A stretch of DNA of 64,000 bases from JAPPFW01 sp965231815 (lineage in GTDB: Bacteria > Actinomycetota > Acidimicrobiia > Spongiisociales > Spongiisociaceae): NCBI GenBank assembly GCA_965231815.1, contig OZ246890.1, forward strand, positions 992,001 to 1,056,000. Direction: 5' to 3'. Below are positions 17,723 to 27,275 of the stretch, piece by piece (position 1 is the stretch's first letter; each line of letters begins with the position of its first letter). The notes under the pieces were generated by a model. The model did no database searches. It was not told the origin of the DNA and was given only the letters and a program-made list of their open reading frames with translations. A program made the translations under genes and the position numbers.

Positions 17723-19084
17723 GTGACTGCACCTACCAAGATACTGCTCGATGAGTCGGAGCTCCCGACCCATTGGTACAACATCATTCCCGACCTGCCG
17801 TCCCCACCGCCACCCGTGCTGCATCCCGGAACTCTTGAGCCGGTCGGTCCGGATGACCTAGCGCCGCTCTTCCCGATGGACCTCATCCTGCAGGAGGTGT
17901 CGCAGGAGAGCTATATCGAGATACCCGAAGAGGTACGGGAGATATACCGGCTTTGGCGGCCCAGTCCCCTGTACCGGGCCCATCGCCTAGAGCGAGCCCT
18001 CGACACCCCGGCCAAGATATACTACAAGTACGAAGGGGTTAGTCCGGCGGGATCGCACAAGCCCAACACCGCGGTAGCTCAGGCGTATTACAACGCCAAA
18101 GCCGGGATCCGCAAGCTGAGCACCGAGACCGGCGCCGGCCAGTGGGGCAGCGCGCTGGCCCTGGCTTGCCGGATGTTCGGTCTCGAATGCGAAGTGTGGC
18201 AGGTGGCCGCCTCGTTCGACCAGAAGCCCTACCGGGGCTCGATGATGCGCACCTGGGGCGCCACCATCCATTCCAGCCCCTCGGAAGTGACCAACGCCGG
18301 TCAAGCGATCCTGGCCCAAGATCCCGACAGCCCGGGCAGCCTCGGGATCGCAATCTCCGAAGCGGTCGAGGTAGCGGCCACCAACGCCGACACCAACTAC
18401 TCGCTGGGGTCGGTGCTGAACCACGTATTGCTGCACCAGACGGTGATCGGCCAGGAGGCGTTCGCTCAACTGGCCAAAGTGGGGGACACTCCTGATGTCA
18501 TCATCGGATGCACCGGGGGTGGCTCCAACTTCTCCGGGCTGTCCTTCCCGTTCATCCGCGAGAAGCTGGCAGGCAACATCAACCCGACCATCCGTGCGGT
18601 CGAGCCGGCAGCTTGTCCGTCGATCACCAAGGGTGAATACCGCTATGACTTCGGTGACACCATCGGGATGACGCCGCTCATCAAGATGCACACCCTGGGC
18701 CACTCGTTCGTGCCGGACCCGATCCACGCCGGCGGGTTGCGCTACCACGGGATGTCTCCATTGGTGTCCCATATCTGTGAAATAGGCCTGATGGAGGCGG
18801 TGGCCATCGGCCAGGTGGAGTGCTTCGAAGCGGCGATAACCTTCGCTCGTTCGGAGGGCATCATTCCGGCCCCGGAGCCAACCCATGCCATCGCGGCGGC
18901 CATTCGCGAAGCCGACGAGTGCCGTGAGTCCGGCGAGGAGAAGGTGGTTCTTATCGCCCTGTGCGGTCACGGACACTTCGACATGGGCGCCTACGATACG
19001 TTCCTGGCGGGTGAACTATCCGACTACGAATACCCATCGGAGGCGATCGCCGAGGCATTGGATAAGGTTCCGGTAGTCGGCTGA
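17723..19084 (+). CDS. trpB: Tryptophan synthase beta chain, TrpB2 type
   Basis: 453 residues. The PLP-binding lysine is Lys113 in SPAGSHKPNTAVAQ, and the phosphate-binding glycine loop is GCTGGGSNFSGL. The long N-terminus (LPTHWYNIIPDLPSPPPPVLHPGT) and overall length mark the TrpB2 subtype, which often works without TrpA and can use external indole or serine. No trpA or other trp genes are adjacent, which fits TrpB2. The GTG start is fixed by AAGGAGGG at 17711-17718. Confidence 0.92.
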   Translation: MTAPTKILLDESELPTHWYNIIPDLPSPPPPVLHPGTLEPVGPDDLAPLFPMDLILQEVSQESYIEIPEEVREIYRLWRPSPLYRAHRLERALDTPAKIYYKYEGVSPAGSHKPNTAVAQAYYNAKAGIRKLSTETGAGQWGSALALACRMFGLECEVWQVAASFDQKPYRGSMMRTWGATIHSSPSEVTNAGQAILAQDPDSPGSLGIAISEAVEVAATNADTNYSLGSVLNHVLLHQTVIGQEAFAQLAKVGDTPDVIIGCTGGGSNFSGLSFPFIREKLAGNINPTIRAVEPAACPSITKGEYRYDFGDTIGMTPLIKMHTLGHSFVPDPIHAGGLRYHGMSPLVSHICEIGLMEAVAIGQVECFEAAITFARSEGIIPAPEPTHAIAAAIREADECRESGEEKVVLIALCGHGHFDMGAYDTFLAGELSDYEYPSEAIAEALDKVPVVG

Positions 19085-19162
19085 AGGAACTCATTCGCAG
19101 GGTTGACGGAGGTTAGGTCGTAGTAACCCGAGTCATAGGGCACTGGGATTCCCCCGGTTCGG

Positions 19163-20179
19163 TTAGTGGCGCTCAGCTCCCAGAGGCAGTACCAGCTGAC
19201 CGGGGCTAGCGGGTTCAGACGTCGTTTGGCTCCGCTCGCGGGTTCCCCGCCTGCGGACCGGTCCGTCGTGGGCTTCGACCATCCTCCCGATCATCCCTCC
19301 CAGGCGCTTGCGCATGGCGGATGAGGCGTAGGACCGCTTCCCGTATATGTGGCGGTAGTACCTGCTGAGGTGGGGATAATCCGCATCTATCCAGCCAAAA
19401 CAGTGGTTCTTCAGAGCGCCCCTCAGGTGTAGATACGATCCGGCGATGAATCGGGCTCCGGCTTCCGCAGCCCCGCTCACCACCGCTTCTACCTGTTGTG
19501 GGTGGTCCGTGATACCGGGCAGGACAGGCGCCATCAGCACTCCGGATGGAACTCCTTGCTCGTTGAGCCGTCGCACCGCGTCCAGTCGTTTGCGCGGATG
19601 GGGAGTTCCAGGTTCGGACTTGGACCACGCATCGGTATCCAGGGTGCCCACCGAGAAGTCAACGGTTACCTTCGTCACCCGAGCCGCTTCAACCAGCAAG
19701 TCCAAGTCCCGCAGCACGAGAGGGGACTTGGTGAGGACCGAGAAGGGGTTACGGCGTTCGATCAGCACCTCGAGGATCTTGCGGGTCAGCTTGTACTTGC
19801 CTTCAGCCGGCTGGTACGGATCGGTGTTGGTACCCATGGCGATGGGATGGCCTGCCCACCGTCCGGGCGCTGTTTCGTGGCGGACGACCTCCGGGGCGTT
19901 GATCTTGACGACGATCCTGGTGTCGAAGTCGCCGGCGATGTCGAGACCCAGATAGTCATGGCTCGGCCTAGCGAAACAATAGGTGCAGGCGTGACTGCAA
20001 CCCCGGTAGGCGTTGATCGTGTACTGAAAGGGGAGCGGGCCCGGCTTAGAGATCCGGTTGACAATGCTGCGGGACTCCACCACCAGAAACTCGAGTCCCC
20101 GATACGCGCCCCGACCCACGGTTCGTTTCACGTCCGCGTTAAACAGTGCAGGGCGGTTGGTCGGATCATCGGTGGTCAT
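19163..20179 (-). CDS. Rv2578c-family radical SAM protein
   Basis: 338 residues from the ATG at 20179. The radical-SAM cysteines are in YRGCSHACTYCFARPSH (CxxxCxxC at 61, 65, 68), binding the 4Fe-4S cluster that cleaves SAM. NAYRGCSHACTYCFARP and GMAPVLPG-like segments place it in the Rv2578c/spore-photolyase-like group common in Actinobacteria. Many members contain an intein; none is present here. The function is unknown, though DNA-lesion repair has been suggested because mycobacterial homologues are LexA-controlled. A LexA-type box sits 33-48 bp upstream of the start. A GTG at 20197 is an alternative start. Confidence 0.82.
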   Translation of the reverse strand: MTTDDPTNRPALFNADVKRTVGRGAYRGLEFLVVESRSIVNRISKPGPLPFQYTINAYRGCSHACTYCFARPSHDYLGLDIAGDFDTRIVVKINAPEVVRHETAPGRWAGHPIAMGTNTDPYQPAEGKYKLTRKILEVLIERRNPFSVLTKSPLVLRDLDLLVEAARVTKVTVDFSVGTLDTDAWSKSEPGTPHPRKRLDAVRRLNEQGVPSGVLMAPVLPGITDHPQQVEAVVSGAAEAGARFIAGSYLHLRGALKNHCFGWIDADYPHLSRYYRHIYGKRSYASSAMRKRLGGMIGRMVEAHDGPVRRRGTRERSQTTSEPASPGQLVLPLGAERH

Positions 20180-20211
20180 CCAGCGAAAGTTAGACACGAC
20201 CACTACTGTAG

Positions 20212-20227
20212 TCGAACATACGTTCGC
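20212..20227. promoter_or_regulatory. LexA (SOS) box
   Basis: TCGAACATACGTTCGC matches the actinobacterial LexA operator TCGAAC-N4-GTTCGA at 11 of 12 defined positions. It is placed just upstream of the minus-strand radical SAM gene, where LexA would block transcription until DNA damage. The plus-strand pgi gene starts 135 bp away and could also be affected, but the box is much closer to the radical SAM gene. Confidence 0.8.
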
Positions 20228-20361
20228 AAGGTGGGAGTTTGCAGTCCGCGTGGAGGGATCACGCACTGACAGGCTGATGAGCGACGGTCGTGATTACCTG
20301 TTTTCGGGCGGTTCCCCCGTTCCGTGTAACGTCATAGGCGTTCCCAAGACACCGGTGATGG

Positions 20362-22035
20362 ATGGCGCCTGAGATTCCAACTGTTTCTTTATCGTTCGGC
20401 GATTTGGCCGAACAGGTCGATGCTCGGCTTGCATCCTGGGATGCGAGCGGATACTCCACCCGTTTGTGGGCCAAGGATCATCGTTTGTGGTTCGCCGTGG
20501 ACCTGCCGGAGCTGACAGACCGCTTGGGCTGGATGTGGTTACCGGGGGAAACCGACCATCTGGACGACTTGGAGGAGTTCGCCCGCGAGGCGCGCGCTGA
20601 TACCGATCGGGTAGTGCTGCTGGGCATGGGCGGCTCCAGCTTGGCTCCGGAGGTGTTCCAGGCAACATTCGGTAACGCCGAGGGCTGTCCAGAGCTCGTG
20701 GTGCTAGACAGCACTCATCCGGATGCGGTGCATGCGATACGAGTCGGGATCGACCTTGAGCGGACGCTGTTCGTGGTTGCGTCCAAGTCGGGAGGCACTA
20801 TCGAGACCCTCTCCCTGTTTCGTTACTTCTGGGGCCAGGTCTCGGCCGTGTCGGACCATCCGGGCAGCCGATTCGTAGCGCTCACCGATCCCGGATCCGG
20901 CTTGGAGGAGTTGGCCCGGGACCGAGGGTTCCGCCGCATCTTTCGTACCCCTCCTGAAGTAGGGGGACGTTACTCCGCCCTCACCTCCTTCGGACTGCTG
21001 CCTGCGGCCTTGATCGGAATGGACATCCGGCGGCTTCTTGCAAGGGCCGCCAACATGGCAAAGGCTTGTGGACCCGCGGTGCCCGCTTCTCGTAACCCCG
21101 CTCTCCGTTTCGGCGCCGCCGTCGGGGAAGCCGCTCTGGCCGGACGTGACAAGCTCACCTTTGTCTGCTCGCCATCAGTAGCGGCCTTCGGCGCCTGGAT
21201 GGAGCAACTCGTGGCCGAAAGCACCGGCAAGAACGGAACGGGGATCGTGCCGGTAGTCGGCGAACCGCTCGGGAACCCTTCCGTGTACGGTGATGATCGG
21301 GTGTTTGTTCACCTAGCGTCGGCAAGGGATGAGGCAGCGCAGGCGGAGGGGGTTTCCTTGGACACCCTCGAGGCGGCCGGCCATCCGGTTATCCGGATCG
21401 TCCTAGCGGACCCGTACGACCTGGGAGTGGAGATATTCCGCGCCGAGATGGCGGTGGCTGCAGCCGGCTCGGTTCTACGTATAAACCCTTTCAACCAGCC
21501 CGACGTCCAGGTTGCGAAGAATCTGGCCAAGCAAGCCATGTCCCCGGAAGGACTGGGCGCCACCCCTGACGAAGTCTCGACCGACGATCCGGCTCTGCTG
21601 GAGAGGTCGATAAGTGCTTGGCTGGATACGGTTCGTACCGACGACTACATCGGTATCCACGCTTACCTGCCCATGAACGGGCCTGCCAAGCCCATCCTGG
21701 AACGGATGGCCGTTCACCTACGTGGTCGATCCCGCGCCGCAGTAACCCTCGGTTACGGACCCAGGTTCCTGCACTCCACCGGACAGTTGCACAAGGGGGG
21801 CTCCGCGAACGGACTCTTCCTCCAGATCGTCGACCGTCCCGCTCGCGAAACAGCCATCCCGGAAGCCGGGTTCACCTTCGCCAAGCTGATCGAGGGCCAG
21901 GCGGCAGGGGACTTTCAGGCCCTGTCAAACCTGGGCCGCCGGGTGTTACGGATCCAGCTGGGCGCCGATGCGGCGCAGGCGTTGGCAAGGCTTGAATCTG
22001 CTGTGCTCACCGTTACCGGAACCGGACGCGGCTGA
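20362..22035 (+). CDS. pgi: Glucose-6-phosphate isomerase
   Basis: 557 residues of the SIS-fold PGI family. VVLLGMGGSSLAPEVFQ gives the first sugar-phosphate loop, VASKSGGTIETLSLFRYFW the SIS-domain phosphate-binding motif, and LTFVCSPSVAAFGAWMEQLVAESTGKNG the conserved PGI segment carrying the catalytic glutamate. GYGPRFLHSTGQLHKGG is the C-terminal signature. It resembles the PGI half of bifunctional transaldolase-PGI proteins, but no transaldolase domain is attached. The stop overlaps the zwf start (TGATG), so the two enzymes share a transcript linking glycolysis to the pentose-phosphate branch. Confidence 0.92.
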   Translation: MAPEIPTVSLSFGDLAEQVDARLASWDASGYSTRLWAKDHRLWFAVDLPELTDRLGWMWLPGETDHLDDLEEFAREARADTDRVVLLGMGGSSLAPEVFQATFGNAEGCPELVVLDSTHPDAVHAIRVGIDLERTLFVVASKSGGTIETLSLFRYFWGQVSAVSDHPGSRFVALTDPGSGLEELARDRGFRRIFRTPPEVGGRYSALTSFGLLPAALIGMDIRRLLARAANMAKACGPAVPASRNPALRFGAAVGEAALAGRDKLTFVCSPSVAAFGAWMEQLVAESTGKNGTGIVPVVGEPLGNPSVYGDDRVFVHLASARDEAAQAEGVSLDTLEAAGHPVIRIVLADPYDLGVEIFRAEMAVAAAGSVLRINPFNQPDVQVAKNLAKQAMSPEGLGATPDEVSTDDPALLERSISAWLDTVRTDDYIGIHAYLPMNGPAKPILERMAVHLRGRSRAAVTLGYGPRFLHSTGQLHKGGSANGLFLQIVDRPARETAIPEAGFTFAKLIEGQAAGDFQALSNLGRRVLRIQLGADAAQALARLESAVLTVTGTGRG

Positions 22036-23537
22036 TGGAATCTCTACCGCTTGCAGGCGCCTCGCCGGTGGACCGTCATCTGCTGGTGGTATTCGGCGCC
22101 ACCGGTGACCTCTACTACCGGAAACTGGCCCCGGCCCTGTACCATCTGGTCCGCCAATACGGGTTAGGCGACCGGTTCGAGATACTCGGGGTAGCGCGAT
22201 CAGGCCTCGATCAAGAACAGTTCAGGACGCTTACCCGCAGCGCGATCGAATTGTCCGTCGGTGACGGTTCTGCGGCGACCGGCTGTGACACACCAAGCGA
22301 GTGGTGCGACCGGAATCTCCATTTCCACTCCATCGGAGACGGCGCCCCGGCAGCATATGAGAGCCTGCGGGAGCGGATCGAACTGCTGGAGGCCGAAATG
22401 GGCCTCTCCGGCAACCGCATAATCTACCTGTCCCTACCCCCGGTCGCCTTCCCTGCCACGGTCAGAGGTCTCGGGGCATCCGGATTGGCCAGTAGCAATG
22501 GGTGGACGCGCCTGGTGGTGGAGAAGCCCTTCGGTACCGACTTGGAATCCGCCGTAGCGCTCAACCGGATCCTCCATGAGACTTTCGACGAGCGCCAGAT
22601 CTACCGCATCGATCACTACCTGGGGAAAGCAACCGTCCAGAACCTCCTGGTGTTCCGGTTTGCCAACCCGCTATTCGAATCAGTATGGAACCGTGACCGG
22701 ATAGACCATGTTCAGATCACGGTGGCTGAGGACGGGGGGATCGGGGACCGAGCCGGTTACTACGACCGTTCCGGAGCACTGCGGGATATGGTCCAGAACC
22801 ATCTCACCCAAGTGCTGAGCCTAGTGGCCATGGAACCCCCCGTCTCGTTCGAAGCGGAAGCCATCCGTGACGAGAAGGTGAAGGTGCTTCAATCGATCCG
22901 CCCCCTCCGCACCGAGGATGTGGTCCTCGGCCAGTATGCGGCCTCCGAGAACGGGAGGGGTGCCGGGTTCCGGGGCTACACCGACGAACCAGGAATCCCC
23001 CCCGGGAGCATCACGGAGACCTATGCCGCCTTGCGCGTGTACATAGACAGTTGGCGCTGGCAGGGGGTCCCCTTCTACCTGCGAACCGGCAAGCGGTTAG
23101 CTACCCGGCTCACCCAAGTGGCCGTGACCTTTCAGGAACCACCGGTTCCGCTATTCAAGTCCTTCCATCGGGCCCGGCACCAAGGCAACGTACTCTATGT
23201 AAGGCTTCAGCCTCATGAAGGCTTTGAACTTCTGTTCGATGTCCAGGAACCGTCGGAGCATCCCAGGTTGGCGACGATGCCCCTTGCATTCGAATACGAA
23301 GAGGCCTTCGGGAACCTTCCGGACGCCTACGAGACCCTGCTTTACGATGTCATGACCGGTGACCGGACCCTGTTCGTCCGTTCCGACGAGGTGGAGCAGG
23401 CTTGGCGACTCTACACACCGTTCCTCCGAGAACGGACGAGACCATTCGAATACCCGGCCGGATCGTGGGGGCCTGGGGAGGCTGATTCACTCTTGGGGTC
23501 GAACTGCGACGGTTGGACGGTTCGCCTACCAGGCTAG
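22035..23537 (+). CDS. zwf: Glucose-6-phosphate 1-dehydrogenase
   Basis: 500 residues, normal length. The N-terminal GATGDLYYRKL is the NADP-binding loop, RIDHYLGKATVQNLLVFRFAN near residue 190 is the substrate and catalytic signature containing the active His, and QNHLTQVLSLVAMEPP is the conserved dimer-interface block. It oxidises glucose-6-phosphate to 6-phosphogluconolactone with NADP. Translation is coupled to pgi through a one-base overlap. Confidence 0.95.
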   Translation: MESLPLAGASPVDRHLLVVFGATGDLYYRKLAPALYHLVRQYGLGDRFEILGVARSGLDQEQFRTLTRSAIELSVGDGSAATGCDTPSEWCDRNLHFHSIGDGAPAAYESLRERIELLEAEMGLSGNRIIYLSLPPVAFPATVRGLGASGLASSNGWTRLVVEKPFGTDLESAVALNRILHETFDERQIYRIDHYLGKATVQNLLVFRFANPLFESVWNRDRIDHVQITVAEDGGIGDRAGYYDRSGALRDMVQNHLTQVLSLVAMEPPVSFEAEAIRDEKVKVLQSIRPLRTEDVVLGQYAASENGRGAGFRGYTDEPGIPPGSITETYAALRVYIDSWRWQGVPFYLRTGKRLATRLTQVAVTFQEPPVPLFKSFHRARHQGNVLYVRLQPHEGFELLFDVQEPSEHPRLATMPLAFEYEEAFGNLPDAYETLLYDVMTGDRTLFVRSDEVEQAWRLYTPFLRERTRPFEYPAGSWGPGEADSLLGSNCDGWTVRLPG

Positions 23538-23608
23538 AGTCGTTTCAAACGACCTGTCGCATTCCTGATGGTGAACTAACGTTGCAGAGTCCGCATCCGG
23601 GAGAATCG

Positions 23609-24190
23609 ATGAAGCGTCTGATTCCTGTCATTATTCTGCTTGTATCCATTGTCGGGTGCGGGGGTGACGGCGACCCGACGCCGGTACCGCAGTCTCAGGA
23701 GGTGGAAGAGGTAGCCACCCTAGAGGATGTCGCGCCCTCCGGAACATCTCCTACGGTAACCCGACCCGCTTTCGAGGACGGCTTGCTGCTGTTCACAGCC
23801 TGCCTACGTCAACAAGGCATCGAGGCGCCCGACATCCCGGTCGACCCCGATGGCCGTCCGATCCTATCTCAGGACCTCGTGGAGAACATAGATACCGGTT
23901 CCCCCGAGTTCGCGGTGGCCTTTGCGGTCTGCATCCCCTTCCTGACCTCGGCGTCTCCGGTCGACTTGGGGGCCGATCCCCAACTCCAAGCCGGAGTCAT
24001 CGACGCCCTTCGTCGGTTTTCGGTATGCATGCGTGAGAACGGGGTGGAGGAGTTTCCGGATCCGGCGCCGGGGTGGGACGGCAACGGTTCGCCCTTCCCC
24101 GTAGCGGAGGCATTCGACATATCAGACCCGGAAATCGACACCGCACTGGATCAGTGCTCCGGGTTTATCTCCTTCCCGAGCATCAACTGA
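23609..24190 (+). CDS. Secreted lipoprotein of unknown function
   Basis: 193 residues. MKRLIPVIILLVSIVGCGGD is a lipoprotein signal with lipobox SIVGC. The mature part has two cysteine-containing repeats of the form FTACLRQQGIEAPDIP and FSVCMRENGVEEFPDPAPGW, a pattern seen in many actinobacterial exported proteins encoded beside MacB-like exporters. The start is set at the signal-peptide Met rather than an upstream in-frame codon. Its stop overlaps the next gene by one base, so it belongs to the exporter operon and may be a substrate-binding or accessory lipoprotein. Confidence 0.75.
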   Translation: MKRLIPVIILLVSIVGCGGDGDPTPVPQSQEVEEVATLEDVAPSGTSPTVTRPAFEDGLLLFTACLRQQGIEAPDIPVDPDGRPILSQDLVENIDTGSPEFAVAFAVCIPFLTSASPVDLGADPQLQAGVIDALRRFSVCMRENGVEEFPDPAPGWDGNGSPFPVAEAFDISDPEIDTALDQCSGFISFPSIN

Positions 24191-25260
24191 TGTCGAGGCC
24201 GGCATGGGCAGCGATGTTCCTGGTCTTGCTTGCCGTACTTGTCGTGGGGGTGTTCCTAGCGGTTGACCGCCTGGCGAGCGACGATCAGCAAGAGGCGACG
24301 GTAGAGAAACCGGATCTGGAAACCGCGGCGGTGAGAATCACCGACCTGCAACGGTTGGAGGTCTTTCCCGCCACCCTCCGCTACGCCAACCCCCGCCAGG
24401 TGATAGCCGTTACAGATGGGATAGTCACCAAGACTCCGGTCGAAGGCGCCGAGGTGTCCAGGGGTGATCCGCTCTTCGAGATAAACGGTCAACCGGTGTT
24501 CCTCTTTTATGGAGAACGTCCGATGTGGAGGAGTTTGGGACCGGCTTCCGGCGAAGGGGTAATTCAAGGTCCCGATGTCGAGCAGTTGGAACTCAACCTG
24601 CAAGCACTCGGCTACCAACTCCCCACCGAGCCGGACCCCCTCTTCGACAGGGACACGGTTCGGCTGGTCCGAAGCTGGAGGGTTGACTCCGGACTCGACT
24701 CATCCGACTCCATCGAATTGGGTCGGATCGTGTACGTAGAGGGTCCGGTCCGGTTGGGCCGTAGCTTGGTGGAGTTAGGTGCGCCGGTGGCGCCGGGGAT
24801 GCCCATCGTCGAGGTTTCGGGGGTGGTCCAGGAGGTACTAATGGAGCTTCCCGTCGACCGTAGAGACCGTGTTTCGGTGGGATCCGGGGTAGTGGTCCGG
24901 TTGCCCGGCGATCTGGCGGCCACCGGCACGGTGCAGTATGTCGGATCGGTGGTCATTACTCCCGAGGATCGGAGAGGGACCGACTACGTCGAGATCACGA
25001 TCCATCTGGATGATCCCGATCTCGGTGCGCCGTTCAACGGATACCCGGTCGAGGTTGAGATCGTCACCGACCGAGCCGTTGAGGTGCTGGCGGTTCCGGT
25101 GAAGGCCCTGGTGGCTCTCTCCGAAGGAGGCTACGCAGTCGAGATCGAACGTGACCGGCGAATAGAACTGGTCGGTGTGGAGACCGGAATGTACGCCGAT
25201 GGGTTGGTCGAGATACGTGGCGATTTGGGCGCCGGTGACCTGGTGCGGGTTCCCAAATAA
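24190..25260 (+). CDS. Membrane-fusion (HlyD/MacA-like) protein with peptidoglycan-binding domain
   Basis: 356 residues. One N-terminal membrane helix (AAMFLVLLAVLVVGVFLAVDRL) is followed by a beta-rich adaptor region (YANPRQVIAVTDGIVTKTPV...GAEVSRGDPLFEINGQPVFLF), which is the biotinyl-lipoyl-like hairpin domain, then a peptidoglycan-binding block GPDVEQLELNLQALGYQL. The C-terminal part (VVVRLPGDLAATGTVQYVG) is the adaptor beta-barrel. In Actinobacteria such proteins partner MacB-type ABC transporters. The ATG lies inside the stop of the lipoprotein gene, and the ATPase gene follows after 5 bp. Confidence 0.8.
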   Translation: MSRPAWAAMFLVLLAVLVVGVFLAVDRLASDDQQEATVEKPDLETAAVRITDLQRLEVFPATLRYANPRQVIAVTDGIVTKTPVEGAEVSRGDPLFEINGQPVFLFYGERPMWRSLGPASGEGVIQGPDVEQLELNLQALGYQLPTEPDPLFDRDTVRLVRSWRVDSGLDSSDSIELGRIVYVEGPVRLGRSLVELGAPVAPGMPIVEVSGVVQEVLMELPVDRRDRVSVGSGVVVRLPGDLAATGTVQYVGSVVITPEDRRGTDYVEITIHLDDPDLGAPFNGYPVEVEIVTDRAVEVLAVPVKALVALSEGGYAVEIERDRRIELVGVETGMYADGLVEIRGDLGAGDLVRVPK

Positions 25261-25265
25261 CCTCT

Positions 25266-25978
25266 ATGGGTTCCGAAACGGCGCCTAGCGGTCCAGAGGC
25301 TCCCTCGATCGAACTCACCGATGTGACCAGGGCATATCGCGGCCCGCCACCGGTTCCCGCCGTGGCAGGGGTGAGCCTGTCAATCCGACCGGGCGAACTG
25401 GTGGCGGTGGTAGGTCCCTCCGGTTCGGGAAAGTCCACCCTGTTGAACCTCATGAGTGGGCTCGACCAGCCGTCTTCCGGATCAGTGAAGGTAGCTGGAC
25501 ATGATTTGGCGGTGCTTTCCGACCGCGCCCTCTCCGGTATCAGGGCGCGCATGATCGGCTTCGTCTTCCAGGAGTTTTTCCTGTTTCCCGGGGCCACCGC
25601 CCTAGAGAACGTAGCCGAAGGATTGCGCTACCTAGGTGTCAGTGGCACGGCCCGGAGAGAGGAAGCCGAAGGTGCGCTCCACAGGGTCAGGTTGGGGCAC
25701 CGGATGCATCACCTACCGGAGCAGTTGTCAGGGGGGGGGAACGCCAGCGGGTGGCTATCGCCCGAGCCTTGGTGGGGGATCCGGTGGCGGTTTTCGCCGA
25801 TGAACCCACCGGCAACCTGGACAGCGCTTCCACCCGGGAGATAACCGACCTGTTGCTCTCTCTCAACCGTGAGGGCGCCACCATCATCGTCGTGACCCAC
25901 GATCAAGATGTGGCGGGTTGTTTTCCTCGACGGATCTCGATGCGGGATGGACTCGTGGTGGCGGAGGATAGGTCTTGA
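25266..25978 (+). pseudogene. MacB/LolD-type ABC ATPase, frameshifted in a nine-G run
   Basis: The first reading frame gives ABC Walker A GPSGSGKST (about residues 50-58), a Q-loop in VFQEFFLF, and the signature beginning LPEQLSGG. There, nine consecutive G at 25731-25739 put the rest out of frame. Another frame resumes ERQRVAIARALVGDPVAVFA, with Walker B and DEPTGNLDSAS and the H-loop VVTHD, ending at 25978. Seven or ten G would give an intact gene of about 236 residues. The protein would energise the FtsX-like permease that follows. It could be a sequencing error, a phase-variable switch, or a true mutation; the flanking operon is otherwise intact. Confidence 0.85.
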
Positions 25979-27159
25979 GGAGCCGACTCCGTTTCGCTGA
26001 CGCATGGGAGTTGAGCCTGATGGGCCTCCGTTACCAATTGGGTCGTACCGTTCTGACCGCTTTGGGGGTAGCCCTCGGTATCGCCGCCATTGTGGCGGTA
26101 CTAGGTATTTCAGCGTCCGGACGAGCCGCCCTGCTAGCCCGGCTTGACCAGCTGGGCACCAACCTCATTCGGGTTACCCCCTCCACCGGGGTGTTCGGCA
26201 ACGCCGACGGGCTTCCCGCCGAATCGGTTGCCATGTTGGGCAGGGTGGGGCCGGTGGAGCGGGTTACCTCCACGGCACTCCTTGATGTGGATGTCTTGGT
26301 CAACGATCTGGTTTCTCCCCTAGAGACCGGCGGCCTTTCGGTGCTGGCCGTGCCCACCAACCTGCCCGGCGCTCTCAACACCCCTTTGCTGGACGGAAGG
26401 TTCCTGGATGACGCCTCCGCCACCGTTCCGGTAACGGTGCTCGGCCGGGTGGCGGCGGAGCGGCTGGGGATCGACAACCTATCCGGCGCCAGGCGTGTCT
26501 ATATCGGAAATGAATGGTTCGAGGTGATCGGCATTCTCTCCGAAATGACCCTGCATCCCGATATCGAGCGGGCCGCCCTGATCGGAGAGCCGGTAGCGCG
26601 AGATCTGTTCAACGAGAACCTGAAGCCGACTGCTCTCTACGCCCGGGTCCACCCCCGCCATGTGGAGTCGGTTCTTGAGGTGATCCCGGCCACTGTCCAT
26701 CCGGAGAATCCCGATCGGGTGGCGGTAGTACGCCCTGCGGATGCATTGGTGGCCCGCCGCCAGGCGGAGGAGGCTCTAACTACCTTGCTGGTGAGCCTGG
26801 GGAGCGTGGCGTTGCTGGTTGGTGGAGTGGCTATCGCCAACATAATGGTCATGGCTGTGCTGGAAAGGCGCATGGAGATCGGCCTGCGGCGGGCTTTGGG
26901 CGCCACCAGACGCCATATCCGGCTCCAGTTCATAGGCGAGTCGATGTTGCTGGCCGGGCTAGGCGGGGTGCTGGGAATCGGCGTGGGCGCCACTATCACT
27001 TCGGCCTTCGCCGTCAGCCGGGACGTGACTCTGTCGATCCCAGTGTGGGGAATGGTGGGGAGTGTTCTTGTTGCTTTGTTGGTGGGTGCCTTTGCCGGGG
27101 TGTACCCCGCTGCCAGGGCGGCCCGTATCCCTCCCGCCGAGGCGGTTCGCTCCGGATAA
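25975..27159 (+). CDS. MacB-type ABC permease (FtsX fold)
   Basis: 394 residues with the FtsX/MacB layout: one N-terminal membrane helix (TVLTALGVALGIAAIVAVLGI), a large extracytoplasmic domain (about residues 45-260), and three C-terminal helices (VALLVGGVAIANIMVMAVL, LLAGLGGVLGIGVGATIT, MVGSVLVALLVGAFAGVYPA). ERRMEIGLRRALGATRRHIRLQF is the conserved coupling segment that contacts the ATPase. The TTG start overlaps the ATPase stop. It exports or extracts substrates using the upstream adaptor protein. Confidence 0.87.
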   Translation: MRSRLRFADAWELSLMGLRYQLGRTVLTALGVALGIAAIVAVLGISASGRAALLARLDQLGTNLIRVTPSTGVFGNADGLPAESVAMLGRVGPVERVTSTALLDVDVLVNDLVSPLETGGLSVLAVPTNLPGALNTPLLDGRFLDDASATVPVTVLGRVAAERLGIDNLSGARRVYIGNEWFEVIGILSEMTLHPDIERAALIGEPVARDLFNENLKPTALYARVHPRHVESVLEVIPATVHPENPDRVAVVRPADALVARRQAEEALTTLLVSLGSVALLVGGVAIANIMVMAVLERRMEIGLRRALGATRRHIRLQFIGESMLLAGLGGVLGIGVGATITSAFAVSRDVTLSIPVWGMVGSVLVALLVGAFAGVYPAARAARIPPAEAVRSG

Positions 27160-27275
27160 CCCCACCACGATGGCTAGCCACGGAGAGTTCTCGATCCTCT
27201 ACAATGTTACTCACGAGGATGTTTGTATCCCCAGAACCGGATACCCGTGTGGTTCGGAAGTTCAACATCCTTCCA

